NCBI GenBank assembly: GCA_900104495.1
Contig: FMXS01000012.1
Span: 48,535-112,534, forward strand
Direction: 5' to 3'
DNA: 64,000 nt
DNA from: Ruminococcaceae bacterium FB2012
GTDB lineage: Bacteria; Bacillota; Clostridia; Oscillospirales; Ruminococcaceae
In this document: positions 24,835 to 32,610 of the stretch, in pieces
Layout: each line of letters begins with the position of its first letter
Numbering within the stretch: the stretch's first letter is position 1
The notes under the pieces: generated by a model
What the model saw: the letters and a program-made list of their open reading frames with translations, nothing else
Databases searched by the model: none
What the model was told of the DNA's origin: nothing
Translations under genes and position numbers: made by a program

Positions 24835-25257
24835 ATGGAAAAAATGACAGAGAATATGATCCATTGGGCTGAAAGCAAGCTTGGAAGCACAGAGTATGCA
24901 GGCTGGTGCTTATCCTTTATTGAAGATGCATTAGAAATCAGTAATGGCATTGAGATATTCGGCGGAGATTCTGCAAAGGAATCCTGCGAAATGTATTATG
25001 ATGCGATTCAAACAGGGGTTCCTGAACGAGGCGCATTTGTATTCTATGACTGCTTGTGTCCAAGCGAAAACGGTCCGGTAGGCTGGGGACATTGCGGCAT
25101 CAGTCTTGGGGACGGCCGTGTGATTCATGCGTGGGATATCGTCCGGATCGATGACTATCTGGCAATCGAAAAGCTGACGGCATTGACCGGAGATCATCCG
25201 AAATACTTAGGCTGGGTAGCGCTCGAACGTGTACTGAGCCAAAAACCGATAATGTAG
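24835..25257 (+). CDS. NlpC/P60-like or CHAP-like protein, cytoplasmic
   Basis: A 140-residue protein without a signal peptide. WCLSFIEDALE near residue 25, ERGAFVFYDC near 64 and GHCGISLGDGRVIHAW near 86-101 match the Cys-His arrangement of the NlpC/P60 papain-like fold. Relatives cleave peptide or amide bonds in peptidoglycan. Without an export signal its target may be intracellular or it may be exported otherwise. AGTTGAGG is a weak ribosome site. It lies in an AT-rich group of small, unrelated genes. Confidence 0.7.
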   Translation: MEKMTENMIHWAESKLGSTEYAGWCLSFIEDALEISNGIEIFGGDSAKESCEMYYDAIQTGVPERGAFVFYDCLCPSENGPVGWGHCGISLGDGRVIHAWDIVRIDDYLAIEKLTALTGDHPKYLGWVALERVLSQKPIM

Positions 25258-25302
25258 TTCCCAAAATTCAAATTTTCTTAACAAGGGTGAGTTTGTTATA
25301 AC

Positions 25303-25596
25303 ATGGATGAGATAATTAAAAAATTGAGAAATAAAGATGAAAAAGCATCATATGAATTTGCTAAAAAGATAGAAATCGAATCGGCAGAATCAGACCAATA
25401 TGTTGAGATGATAACTGCATTTTCAGAAATGTTGGCTGACAAAAATTCTTATGTCAGAACAAGAGCTTTTATGTTGATTTGCAATCAGGCACGATGGGCT
25501 GATAAAGGACAAATTGAAGTGGTGTTTAGCCAAATGAAGTCGTTGCTTTATGATGTCAAACCAACTGTAGTAAGGCAGTGCTTAGGCGCACTATGA
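25303..25596 (+). pseudogene. HEAT-repeat-like protein, truncated at the C-terminus
   Basis: A 97-residue helical protein: DEIIKKLRNKDEKASYEFAKKIEIES, then MLADKNSYVRTRAFMLICNQARWADKG and LLYDVKPTVVRQCLGAL. These are HEAT-like helical pairs, and the reading frame stops abruptly right after QCLGAL, in mid-repeat. The following bases encode YDPDGNLNDVGNT in another frame, unrelated in style, which looks like a deletion or recombination joint. Composition is AT-rich (about a third GC). I infer a truncated gene; a short functional protein is the alternative. Confidence 0.6.
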
Positions 25597-25638
25597 CCCG
25601 GACGGAAATCTGAACGATGTGGGGAACACCGATGTAAA

Positions 25639-26124
25639 ATGGCAAATATCATAACTTTGTTCAGAATAATGTATAGCATTGCTATGCTGTTCTTTCCGAC
25701 ATTATCGACAACATTTTATGCGCTGTATATCGCTGCCGGAGCATCCGATATGATCGACGGTGCCGTGGCGAGGAAAACAAACACCGTCAGCGAGCTAGGC
25801 TCAAGGCTGGACACGATCGCGGACATTGTGTTTACGGCTGTCTGTCTGATAAAGCTGCTGCCTGTACTTGATGTTCCGGTATGGCTTTATATATGGATCG
25901 CTGTCATCGCGTTGATTAAGTCGGCAAATATCGCAGCAGGATATATCAGACAGAAAAAGCTTGTGGCGGTACATTCCGTGATAAACAAGGTGACCGGAGG
26001 ACTGCTGTTCGTTTTTCCGCTGACGCTGACTTTTATTGATCTGAAATACAGTGCGGCAGTTGTCTGTTCAGCTGCGACAATAGCGGCTGTTCATGAATGT
26101 TATACGATAACAGAAAAACAGTAA
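25639..26124 (+). CDS. CDP-alcohol phosphatidyltransferase family protein
   Basis: A 161-residue membrane enzyme with the full CDP-alcohol phosphotransferase signature D-x2-DG-x2-AR-x8-G-x3-D-x3-D at residues 37-63 (DMIDGAVARK...GSRLDTIAD). About five helices surround it. The family joins a CDP-linked lipid head or diacylglycerol with an alcohol in phospholipid synthesis; which alcohol is used cannot be told. It is short compared with PgsA (about 180 residues). The ribosome site is weak (GGGGAACACCGATGTAAA). Confidence 0.87.
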   Translation: MANIITLFRIMYSIAMLFFPTLSTTFYALYIAAGASDMIDGAVARKTNTVSELGSRLDTIADIVFTAVCLIKLLPVLDVPVWLYIWIAVIALIKSANIAAGYIRQKKLVAVHSVINKVTGGLLFVFPLTLTFIDLKYSAAVVCSAATIAAVHECYTITEKQ

Positions 26125-26184
26125 AAAACACTCTCGGGAAGATTCTGTGTTATTATCAATAATTCGTAAGGAGTGAAGGATAAC

Positions 26185-26553
26185 ATGAAAAAGTGGTATA
26201 ACGAAGAATATGAATTCACGGTAGAAGTAACAGGTTTTTTGCATGGAGATCATACGGAAAGGTATTGCCGTAACGGTGAGGAGATCGGTGATACATACTC
26301 ATGCACATATGGGTGCCCGGTCAATAAAGACGGATCTGGGATATGCTCAAAAACAATGATGATGCTGTATCCCTTAATGGAAGCTGTCAGAAGCGGCGGC
26401 GATCTTACCAAGGTCGGCGGCGACGGGAAATACACAAAAACTGTTGTGTGTCCGGACGGCTGCGTGATCTTCAAACTGACGGCAAAGCCGCTGGGGAATG
26501 AAAATTTCCACACGGGCGGGTTTTGGGATTATCCCGATGAAACACAAAAATAA
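26185..26553 (+). CDS. TIGR04076-like small Cys-rich protein
   Basis: A 122-residue protein with cysteines in YCRNGEE, SCTYGCPVN, GICSK and VVCPDGCVIFKL, the spacing of the TIGR04076 family of unknown function. Metal binding is plausible. AAGGAG stands 11 bases before the ATG at 26185; an upstream GTG at 26173 lies too close to it. It is followed 18 bases later by a GNAT gene on the same strand. Confidence 0.72.
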   Translation: MKKWYNEEYEFTVEVTGFLHGDHTERYCRNGEEIGDTYSCTYGCPVNKDGSGICSKTMMMLYPLMEAVRSGGDLTKVGGDGKYTKTVVCPDGCVIFKLTAKPLGNENFHTGGFWDYPDETQK

Positions 26554-26571
26554 GGAAAGGAACAGAAACCG

Positions 26572-27030
26572 ATGATAGTGACGATAAATGATCCGAATGA
26601 AAAAAGAGCAATAGCAAGAACAGTACTTGAAGACCTGACGGAATGGTTTGAAGTCGAAGAGAGCAGAGAAGGTTTTATCCGGGACTGTGTAGACCAGATC
26701 TTTTTAGCGGCTGAAGAGGACGATAGGGCCAAAGGATTCTTATGTCTGAAAGAGACAGGGAATGCCACGGTCGAACTTGCCGTTATGGGAGTGATGAAGG
26801 AATACCACAGAAGCGGAGTAGGCCGGGAACTTGTAGAAAAGGCTAAAGAAGCTGCGAAGGCTGCCGGATACGAATTCATGCAGGTCAAGACCGTAAAGAT
26901 GGGAATGTATGAGGATTATGACAGGACAAATCTGTTTTACATAAGCTGCGGTTTCAAGGAGTTGGAAGTATTGCCGCTCCTTTGGGATGAGGCTAATCCC
27001 TGCCAGATATATGTGATGTATTTGAAATAA
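26572..27030 (+). CDS. GNAT-family N-acetyltransferase
   Basis: A 152-residue acetyltransferase with VELAVMGVMKEYHRSGVGRELVEKAKEAAKAAG, the acetyl-CoA-binding loop and helix of the family, and a C-terminal TNLFYISCGFKELE strand-helix. The substrate cannot be assigned. AAAGGAA precedes the ATG. It closes the AT-rich accessory stretch. Confidence 0.9.
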   Translation: MIVTINDPNEKRAIARTVLEDLTEWFEVEESREGFIRDCVDQIFLAAEEDDRAKGFLCLKETGNATVELAVMGVMKEYHRSGVGRELVEKAKEAAKAAGYEFMQVKTVKMGMYEDYDRTNLFYISCGFKELEVLPLLWDEANPCQIYVMYLK

Positions 27031-27034
27031 GAAT

Positions 27035-27150
27035 GAGTTGTTATTTCATTATTGACGTAATGATTTTGATAACAAAAACACGATCATCCTGTGTGTTGAG
27101 CTGACCGACGGCGTGCTGCTTTCACACGGGAAGAGATATGAGTTCTGAAT
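27035..27150 (+). pseudogene. Short gene remnant
   Basis: A frame reading DFDNKNTIILCVELTDGVLLSHGKRYEF and then a stop lies at about 27063-27148, without any plausible start or ribosome site. It looks like the tail of a small protein gene left after deletion. Confidence 0.35.
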
Positions 27151-27157
27151 AACAAGC

Positions 27158-27197
27158 AAGCCCGAAAGCAGGGAGATCAAATTGCTTTCGGGCTTTT
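27158..27197. terminator. Bidirectional terminator
   Basis: AAGCCCGAAAGCA pairs with TGCTTTCGGGCTT and then TTTATG. It lies between the convergent GNAT gene and membrane protein gene. Confidence 0.8.
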
Positions 27198-27200
27198 ATG

Positions 27201-28097
27201 TTATACCGGATGCTCCTCGGACAGGCAGCCTGCGTTTTTGGATGTATCCAATTTTTTGTACACTAAAATGCTTGCTGCGAACATAAAGATATATACTCCG
27301 CCGTAGGCTGCGGTCAGCAGCGCGGGTGTACCGAAGAAAGCCATTATCAGCACGTTGGGAAGCCATATCACCGCCGCCAGCTTTATCCCGAACAGTACCG
27401 TTTCACGGTTTGATGCTTCTGCGGGCAGGCAGTACCGATACCATATGGGCAGAAGTGCTCCCGCGATAAACATAAACGCCGTGAATACGAGGAAAAAAAC
27501 TGTCTCCCGCTGCGGGGTGACTTTTATGATCGCGCAAAGCCGCCAGCTGCTGTCCGCAGCACCGATCACAAGATCGGCAAGCACATTGAGAGCTGCAAAA
27601 AGCACGCCGTTTACAAGGCATATCAGCTTATGATTTGCTCCCTTCCGATGCTCCGCACCGGGCGCTTTCACATCGTATCTCTTCATCAGCAGCCCGAGGA
27701 CAAGACCCTCAAGCAAATAAGAGATCACGTCCACGGCTACGATCCCCGCTGTGAGCGACTCAGATATTATCTCGCCGTCGCCTCCCGCCATTGCAAGGAT
27801 GTTCGGCAGATAGCTGCTGCAAAGTATCAGCATGATATAGGCAAATCCACGCAGTACGGTGTTCTTCACGGGAAGCCTGTACCCGAACAGCACATACCCG
27901 AAGCCGAACACCAGCTTTGCGCATATCCCGTAGATCAGAAAACCCACGGTGATGAACTCGGGTGCGCTCTCTTTGCCCTCGATGACTGCCTCCGCAAAGA
28001 TGCGCAGCGGCGTGACAACAGCGTTCGGAAGTATCACAAACAGTATAAGTCTCGGGATGATACCGAGGTCAAAGCTATCGGATGTTTTGTTGTTCAT
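27201..28097 (-). CDS. Multi-pass membrane protein, unknown function
   Basis: A 298-residue protein with about eight hydrophobic helices and a lysine-rich C-terminal tail. I see no catalytic motif and recognise no named family. Its ATG overlaps the stop of the MarR gene at 28094-28558 by four bases, so both form an operon. Expression should thus be under the control of that MarR repressor, which in many cases governs drug-responsive membrane proteins; the function is inference from position only. Confidence 0.75.
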   Translation of the reverse strand: MNNKTSDSFDLGIIPRLILFVILPNAVVTPLRIFAEAVIEGKESAPEFITVGFLIYGICAKLVFGFGYVLFGYRLPVKNTVLRGFAYIMLILCSSYLPNILAMAGGDGEIISESLTAGIVAVDVISYLLEGLVLGLLMKRYDVKAPGAEHRKGANHKLICLVNGVLFAALNVLADLVIGAADSSWRLCAIIKVTPQRETVFFLVFTAFMFIAGALLPIWYRYCLPAEASNRETVLFGIKLAAVIWLPNVLIMAFFGTPALLTAAYGGVYIFMFAASILVYKKLDTSKNAGCLSEEHPV

Positions 28098-28558
28098 TCC
28101 GAACCCTCCGTTCTGAATTGTTCTTTCATATCCGTGAGCTTTTTCAGGAGCTGCTTCTGCACATCTGCGAACGTTCTGATATCCTCCGCGGGGATGCCGC
28201 CGAACAGTTCGGAGACGAATTTCACGTTCCGGTCGAGATTGCTTTTGCCCCAGCTGCTCCCCTTTTCGGTTATGAATATCGAGACGTTGCGCCTGTCGCT
28301 GCCGGACTTTTCTACCGTGACAAGCCCCTTTTCCGTCAGCTTATCTACAAGCTGTTTGGCGCTCTGACGGGTTATTCCGCACTTTTCCGCAAGCTGATTA
28401 AGGTTCGGTGCTTCCTCGCATCTGCCGAGTATCATCAGCGGCAGCCATTGGCGGGAGGTGATGTCGTTCATACCCATATCCATAACGCTTTGAAGCGTAT
28501 TTGCCAGCCGCGAGATCTCCACAAGCGACGTAAATTCAGGCGAATCATATATATTCAT
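28094..28558 (-). CDS. MarR-family transcription regulator A
   Basis: A 154-residue winged-helix regulator. The DNA-binding part runs NLNQLAEKCGITRQSAKQLVDKLTEKGLVTVEKSGSDRRNVSIFITEKG. CTGGAGGAGTATT gives a strong ribosome site for the ATG at 28558. It is about 35-40 percent similar by eye to the divergent MarR gene at 28762, so the two are paralogues. It is co-transcribed with the membrane protein downstream. A perfect 22-base palindrome covers the start of its transcript. Confidence 0.93.
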   Translation of the reverse strand: MNIYDSPEFTSLVEISRLANTLQSVMDMGMNDITSRQWLPLMILGRCEEAPNLNQLAEKCGITRQSAKQLVDKLTEKGLVTVEKSGSDRRNVSIFITEKGSSWGKSNLDRNVKFVSELFGGIPAEDIRTFADVQKQLLKKLTDMKEQFRTEGSE

Positions 28559-28574
28559 AATACTCCTCCAGTTC

Positions 28575-28596
28575 AATATGCAGTATACTGCATATT
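28575..28596. promoter_or_regulatory. Perfect palindromic operator in front of MarR A
   Basis: A 22-base perfect palindrome whose core is TATGCAGTATACTGCATA. On the minus strand it follows TTGACA and TATATT (17-base spacer, about 28602-28630), placing the operator at the transcription start of MarR A. Confidence 0.85.
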
Positions 28597-28687
28597 TAAT
28601 ATAGCACAGCCGAAGCGTTTTGTCAAGTGGGATAGGAAAAACTGTAACGGCACTTTTGTGCATACCTACAAAATTACGGCAGGGATA

Positions 28688-28741
28688 TTGACATTTCAAA
28701 ATTTAGGCAGTATACTACACATATAGGTAATATACTGCCTA
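28688..28741 (+). promoter_or_regulatory. Promoter and inverted-repeat operator in front of MarR B
   Basis: TTGACA (28688-28693) and TATACT (28711-28716) have a 17-base spacer. TAGGCAGTATA at 28704-28714 is mirrored exactly by TATACTGCCTA at 28731-28741. The GCAGTATACT core is the same as in the palindrome at 28575-28596, so both promoters probably share a repressor. Confidence 0.82.
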
Positions 28742-28761
28742 TTTTGAAAGGAATGATCTGT

Positions 28762-29220
28762 GTGTATGACTTTGAAAAAATGGACCCCAGGTTTGTGGCA
28801 TTCGTGAACATCTTTATCTGCGCCAACCGCCTGCAGGCGATAATGGACAGCGGTTTTGAGGACATCACCGCAAAGCAGTGGCTCGCTGTGATGATGATAG
28901 ACGCTTTCGAGGAGCCGCCCACCCTTAAACAGATCTCGGATATGTCGGGCGTTACTCACCAGAGTATGCGGCAGATAGTTGACCGACTTATCGACAAAGG
29001 CTTCCTTGAAGTCGTGCCCGATAAGAAAGATAAGCGTGCGATAAGACTTGTCAAGACCGAAGCGGCGGCGCATTTCCGCACAAAGAAAGCGGGACAGGAC
29101 GAGAGCTTCGTCTATCGGATGTTTGAGTGCCTGACCGAAGAAGAAACGTCGGTTTACTGCAAAGCACTCGCCAAGCTCTGCGACCGCCTCGCCGAGCTGA
29201 AAAAGGAAAATGACGCATAA
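28762..29220 (+). CDS. MarR-family transcription regulator B
   Basis: A 152-residue winged-helix regulator with TLKQISDMSGVTHQSMRQIVDRLIDKGFLEVVPDKKDKRAIRLVKTE. The start is probably the GTG at 28762, 9 bases after AAAGGA, so that the protein begins MYDFEKMDPRF, in line with the paralogue that begins MNIYDSPEF. It lies back to back with MarR A with shared operator cores between them, and heads an operon with the DUF6544-like gene. Confidence 0.9.
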   Translation: MYDFEKMDPRFVAFVNIFICANRLQAIMDSGFEDITAKQWLAVMMIDAFEEPPTLKQISDMSGVTHQSMRQIVDRLIDKGFLEVVPDKKDKRAIRLVKTEAAAHFRTKKAGQDESFVYRMFECLTEEETSVYCKALAKLCDRLAELKKENDA

Positions 29221-29235
29221 AGGAGAAATATCATT

Positions 29236-30081
29236 ATGATCGTACTGATAATTATAGGGGTACTTATACTGACGGCTGTGATATGGTTCATGATACCCTA
29301 TTCGCCCGCAAGGAAAGAGTTTGAGCGGGATGTGCAAAAGCTCAAAGAGCAGAACGCCCCGAGCCTTGACGGTGAAGTGTTTACGGCTGAGGACTTTGAA
29401 ATATTTCCCGAGCCTGTCAGAAAATACATCGAACGGTGCGGCTATATCGGCAATCCGAAAATGTCCTATATGAAAATGTACTACGAGGATGTCGGCTTCA
29501 AAACAGGCAGAAAGGGTGCAAGCCTGAAAATAGACTACACCTCCTATAACTTCGTTTCCCGCCCCGACAGGCTCGCGTTTATTGACAGCAGTATGTTCGG
29601 CGTGCCGTTTCAAGGGTATGACTACTTCTCCGACGGCAAGGGCGGGATGAAAGGTGTTCTCGCCAAGCTGATATCTCTCTTCGATCAGCAGGGCAATGAT
29701 ATGGACAAAGCCTGCCTTGTGACCTATCTTTCCGAGAGTCTTTTCGCTCCGAATATCCTGCTGAGCGGTCTTGTGACATTTGAGGAGATCGACCCGCACA
29801 GCGTCAAAGCCTCGATCACCTATAAGGGTATGACCGTGAGCGGTGTGTTCAATTTCAACGATGATTTCGAGATGACGAGCTTTGTCTCCGACGACAGATC
29901 GGTCGCAAACAGTGACGGCACTTATGAGAATATCAAGTGGTCTGCGGAGTGCAGAGACTATGAGCAGTCGGAAAGCGGTATACGATACCCGACAGGCTTC
30001 AAGGCTGTATGGCATTATCCCGATGAGGATTTCGTATACTTTGACGGCAGGATCAAGAGTATATCCTATGATCGCGGATAG
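29236..30081 (+). CDS. DUF6544-like membrane-anchored protein
   Basis: A 281-residue protein with one N-terminal helix (residues 2-20) and then a soluble beta-rich domain: FEIFPEPVRKYIERCGYIGNPKMSYMKMYYEDVGFKTG near residues 55-90 and VKASITYKGMTVSGVFNFNDDFEMTSF later. This matches the pattern of the DUF6544/DUF6920 family, whose function is unknown. It starts 15 bases after MarR B with AAAGGAG, so it should be the target of MarR B. Confidence 0.75.
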   Translation: MIVLIIIGVLILTAVIWFMIPYSPARKEFERDVQKLKEQNAPSLDGEVFTAEDFEIFPEPVRKYIERCGYIGNPKMSYMKMYYEDVGFKTGRKGASLKIDYTSYNFVSRPDRLAFIDSSMFGVPFQGYDYFSDGKGGMKGVLAKLISLFDQQGNDMDKACLVTYLSESLFAPNILLSGLVTFEEIDPHSVKASITYKGMTVSGVFNFNDDFEMTSFVSDDRSVANSDGTYENIKWSAECRDYEQSESGIRYPTGFKAVWHYPDEDFVYFDGRIKSISYDRG

Positions 30082-30232
30082 TATAACTAAAAACAAATCA
30101 CCTATTCTCTCCCCAACCCGTTCCAGATCCGTGACAACGATCTTTCCCGAATACTGCACAAAGCACCCGTGAGCATCAACAGACACAAACCCGACAAGAA
30201 CACCTCTGATTCCATAAACCTCCGCAGATACG

Positions 30233-30273
30233 AAAAAAGACAGCCATCCTTGAAGATAGCTGTCTTTCATTTA
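30233..30273. terminator. Bidirectional terminator
   Basis: AAAAAAGACAGC(C)ATC and AGATAGCTGTCTTT form a stem with flanking A-run and T-run. The stretch before it (30082-30232) shows no supported gene. Confidence 0.7.
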
Positions 30274-30280
30274 TCGCAAA

Positions 30281-30303
30281 TTCCGCCCCGAGCCAAATAA
30301 AAT
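30281..30303 (+). repeat. Dispersed repeat copy 1
   Basis: TTCCGCCCCGAGCCAAATAA plus AAT. It recurs with one mismatch at 63644-63666, again beside a strong hairpin. Confidence 0.7.
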
Positions 30304-30307
30304 GAAA

Positions 30308-30358
30308 CTCCCTCGCCAAAGTTATCGGCGAGGGAGTTGGTGCAGGGGCACGCCCCTG
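30308..30358 (-). terminator. Two hairpins behind tRNA-Pro(CGG)
   Basis: Reading from the tRNA on the minus strand, GCAGGGGC/GCCCCTGC is followed by a 12-base perfect stem AACTCCCTCGCC/GGCGAGGGAGTT and then TTTCATTTTATTT. This should end the tRNA transcript. Confidence 0.7.
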
Positions 30359-30359
30359 C

Positions 30360-30436
30360 TGGTCGAGGTGACGGGACTTGAACCCACGGCCCCTACGTCC
30401 CGAACGTAGTGCTCTACCAAACTGAGCTACACCTCG
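30360..30436 (-). tRNA. tRNA-Pro (anticodon CGG)
   Basis: A 77-base cloverleaf on the minus strand. The acceptor CGAGGTG pairs with CACCTCG; the D arm is GCTC...GAGC; the anticodon arm is CTACG-TTCGGGA-CGTAG, giving CGG; the T arm has GGGTTCAAGTCCC. CCA is encoded. TTGACA and TAAAAT (17-base spacer) stand before it on the minus strand at 30451-30479. Confidence 0.96.
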
Positions 30437-30450
30437 AAATCCACTATAAT

Positions 30451-30479
30451 ATTTTATCATCATTCAGCCTTGTTGTCAA
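30451..30479 (-). promoter_or_regulatory. Promoter of tRNA-Pro(CGG)
   Basis: TTGACA, 17 bases, TAAAAT, directly before the tRNA on the minus strand. Confidence 0.7.
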
Positions 30480-30656
30480 GTATTTGTGGGCGGTATTTAT
30501 TATTTGTTCATACTTTCTCACTTCCCTTTCCTCGCTTAAATATCCCGGTACTTCACCTGTTCTTTGACAGTATATGCCTATATCTTGCGGACTTGATAAG
30601 CGTAAGCGCTATATGTACTCTGCTGCGGGGCGAGCCGTCAAATCTGTCGTTCTCAC

Positions 30657-30685
30657 TTGACAAATACTATAAAAGAGTGTATAAT
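30657..30685 (+). promoter_or_regulatory. Promoter of tRNA-Pro(TGG)
   Basis: TTGACA, 17 bases, TATAAT, about 33 bases before the tRNA. The stretch 30480-30656 between the two tRNA promoters shows nothing I can support. Confidence 0.8.
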
Positions 30686-30717
30686 AGTAATACCGATATT
30701 ATGAAACGGATAAATAT

Positions 30718-30794
30718 CGGGGCGTAACTCAGTTTGGTAGAGTGCTTGGTTTGGGACCAAGATGCCGCAGGTTCAAGTCCTGTCGCCCCGACCA
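30718..30794 (+). tRNA. tRNA-Pro (anticodon TGG)
   Basis: A 77-base cloverleaf: acceptor CGGGGCG with CGCCCCG, D arm ACTC...GAGT, anticodon arm CTTGG-TTTGGGA-CCAAG giving TGG, T arm with AGGTTCAAGTCCT, and encoded CCA. It is divergent from tRNA-Pro(CGG). Confidence 0.97.
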
Positions 30795-30877
30795 GCTTCG
30801 GCAAACTGATGCCGCTGCATATCAGAACTTTATATACAGAACAGAGATAGAATACGCCAAAAGAAAGGGTGGTAATA

Positions 30878-31297
30878 ATGCAGTTACTCGAAGTTCTTGC
30901 TACTGATAATTCAATTAATATCAACTCTCCGGAATGGCAGAGAGTCATCCGACAGCTCCATATTCAGCTGGAAGTAGACATTGAAAAATTTGACTACTAT
31001 AAATGCTATGCCTGCAGGTTTACCCTCAAAGCAAACCGCAACGCCGTAAAGATCTCCGAACGGGCGGGGTACTTTATCAGTGCTAAGCAGGGCATCTTGA
31101 TCATCTGTCCCTCGACCACTGATCTGCCTGTTACTATCTTTGTTGACAAGAAGCTTATCAGAGTGGTGACCAGTGAATCCAAACTGCTCAAAGCGGAGCT
31201 GAATGTTAAGACCAACGACGAGACCTACGCCTTCAAGTCCAACAAGAAGGGCATCGCGGAGATTGAAAAGGAAGTCAACAAGATCAGACTTATTTGA
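30878..31297 (+). CDS. Unknown conserved-looking protein
   Basis: A 139-residue protein of mixed composition: MQLLEVLATDNSININSPEWQRVIRQLHIQLEV, a YKCYACRF pair of cysteines near residue 45, then strands such as GILIICPSTTDLPVTIFVDKKLIRVV and a lysine-rich helix at the end. I do not recognise the family. The ATG at 30878 has AAAGGGTGG in front. It stands 83 bases after tRNA-Pro(TGG), perhaps as read-through from the tRNA promoter, and has a good terminator behind it. Confidence 0.65.
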   Translation: MQLLEVLATDNSININSPEWQRVIRQLHIQLEVDIEKFDYYKCYACRFTLKANRNAVKISERAGYFISAKQGILIICPSTTDLPVTIFVDKKLIRVVTSESKLLKAELNVKTNDETYAFKSNKKGIAEIEKEVNKIRLI

Positions 31298-31312
31298 ATA
31301 TGTTGTTTAAGA

Positions 31313-31347
31313 CGCCTCTGCCGGGCCACGGCGGAGGTGTTTTTTTA
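31313..31347 (+). terminator. Terminator after the unknown gene
   Basis: CGCCTCTGCCG and CGGCGGAGGTG form a stem and run into TTTTTTT. Confidence 0.8.
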
Positions 31348-31387
31348 TGTTTGCGTGAATACGAAAAGATCCGGATGTCCGATCTTT

Positions 31388-32410
31388 TTATTCAACCTTT
31401 GATATTCCCGAAGCTGTAATGTCACCGCCGTAAATATTCAGCATACCGCCTATCAACATACCGCAGTTTACCGTTGCAGTCGTGATCAGCTTGCCTGTCT
31501 GGCCGCTCTGTCCGTAGATATTAAGATTGCTTTTAGTGGAATCAATCCCGTTGGGCGAACCTGTAACAGTAAGCTTTGCGCCGTCGCAAAGGACAAGAGA
31601 GCTATCTTTGCTGATATTGACCGTGTCGTTTATCGTAACATCGCCCTTTACCACATAAAAGCCGCCGTTCCATTCTGCTACAGTATCGGAGCTTTCGACG
31701 AGGGTGTATTCCGTGAGCGTCTTTTCGGTGCCGTCCTCGCTGATGTAGGTAACGGGATCCAGCGCCCACTGGGCGTAGAGGGTCGTGTTGCCCTCAAGAG
31801 TGATGCTTGCGCAGTCATCATAGCTGTTCCCGGAGCCGTCGGCTGCGGTGTTCCAGTTCTTGAAGTGATAGCCGTCTTTATAGGTGAAAGTACATTTGTC
31901 CAAATTGAACTTATTCAGATTGGGTATCACGCGTTTTTCCTTCATCTCGCCGACTCCGCCATTGGCATCGTATGTTAGCTTATAGATGGGAAACATATTA
32001 AAGAAATTTCTGTTGAGCCACGTCCACAATTCGCAGGTGTCCCACTTTTTGCCGGCCTCGGCGTAGTTGTCAGACTGATATTCTTTAAAGTCTATAACCG
32101 TGTCACAGTCAAGAAGCATAGTCTTCCCGCCGAAATCCTCAGATTTCGGGTCAAGCACACGGAATTTCAGAGGGTTGCCGTTATACTCGCCAAACCACAC
32201 ATAGCTGCCACTCCATTAATCTGATGTGCTTATACCCAACTGTGGTGCGTCAATACCGTTTAGTCCGAGGACGATATTTTCCGTACTCTCTGCCGCTTCG
32301 GCCTTGACAGACTTGAACACCGATCCGTCCGGCAAAGCCGTTCCTGCCGCGATCAGCGCCGTAAGACCTGCGGCTGTTAAACGCCTCAGTAATGATGTTT
32401 TCACGCTCAT
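31388..32410 (-). pseudogene. Secreted DUF6273-like / InlB-repeat protein, interrupted by in-frame TAA
   Basis: The ATG at 32410 opens a signal peptide (MSVKTSLLRRLTAAGLTALIAAG) and a linker ending GISTSD. TAA at 32216-32218 follows, and the very next in-frame codons read WSGSYVWFGEYNGNPLKFRVLDP, a standard opening of DUF6273-like domains. The DUF6273 part then breaks off after ELWTWLNRNFFNMF and jumps into an InlB/Flg_new-type repeat (YKLTYDANGG...TTLYAQWA), which suggests an internal deletion as well. The rest is a beta-helix-like tail. The gene looks like decaying surface-protein sequence; only if the TAA is read through would a 340-residue product form. Confidence 0.8.
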
Positions 32411-32570
32411 AAAACACACTCATTTTAACAGATTTAGGTTATGTTAAAACATAATACTTTTTACTGTAATAATGATACCACAAATGGATTTATATGTCAA
32501 AAATTTGTTGCGTATTTTATAGATTATATATATATCCGTCCCGCCGGACCGATGCACATTGCACAAAAAA

Positions 32571-32604
32571 AACCGCAGGCGTTTTCACCTGCGGGTCCGT
32601 TATC
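32571..32604 (-). terminator. Terminator after the cyclophilin gene
   Basis: CCGCAGG and CCTGCGG over an eight-base loop, followed on the minus strand by TTTTTTTT. Confidence 0.85.
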
Positions 32605-32610
32605 GATCTT

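Noticed and set aside
30082..30232. Coding tail on either strand after the DUF6544-like gene
   Set aside because: Both strands show open stretches (for example RDNDLSRILHKAPVSINRHK on plus), but none has a start or ribosome site and no family is recognisable.
28696..30270. A 524-codon open frame on the minus strand
   Set aside because: It runs antisense to the MarR B and DUF6544-like genes, has no ribosome site, and its translation is leucine/valine-rich shadow sequence. Both genes on the plus strand have good starts and family matches.
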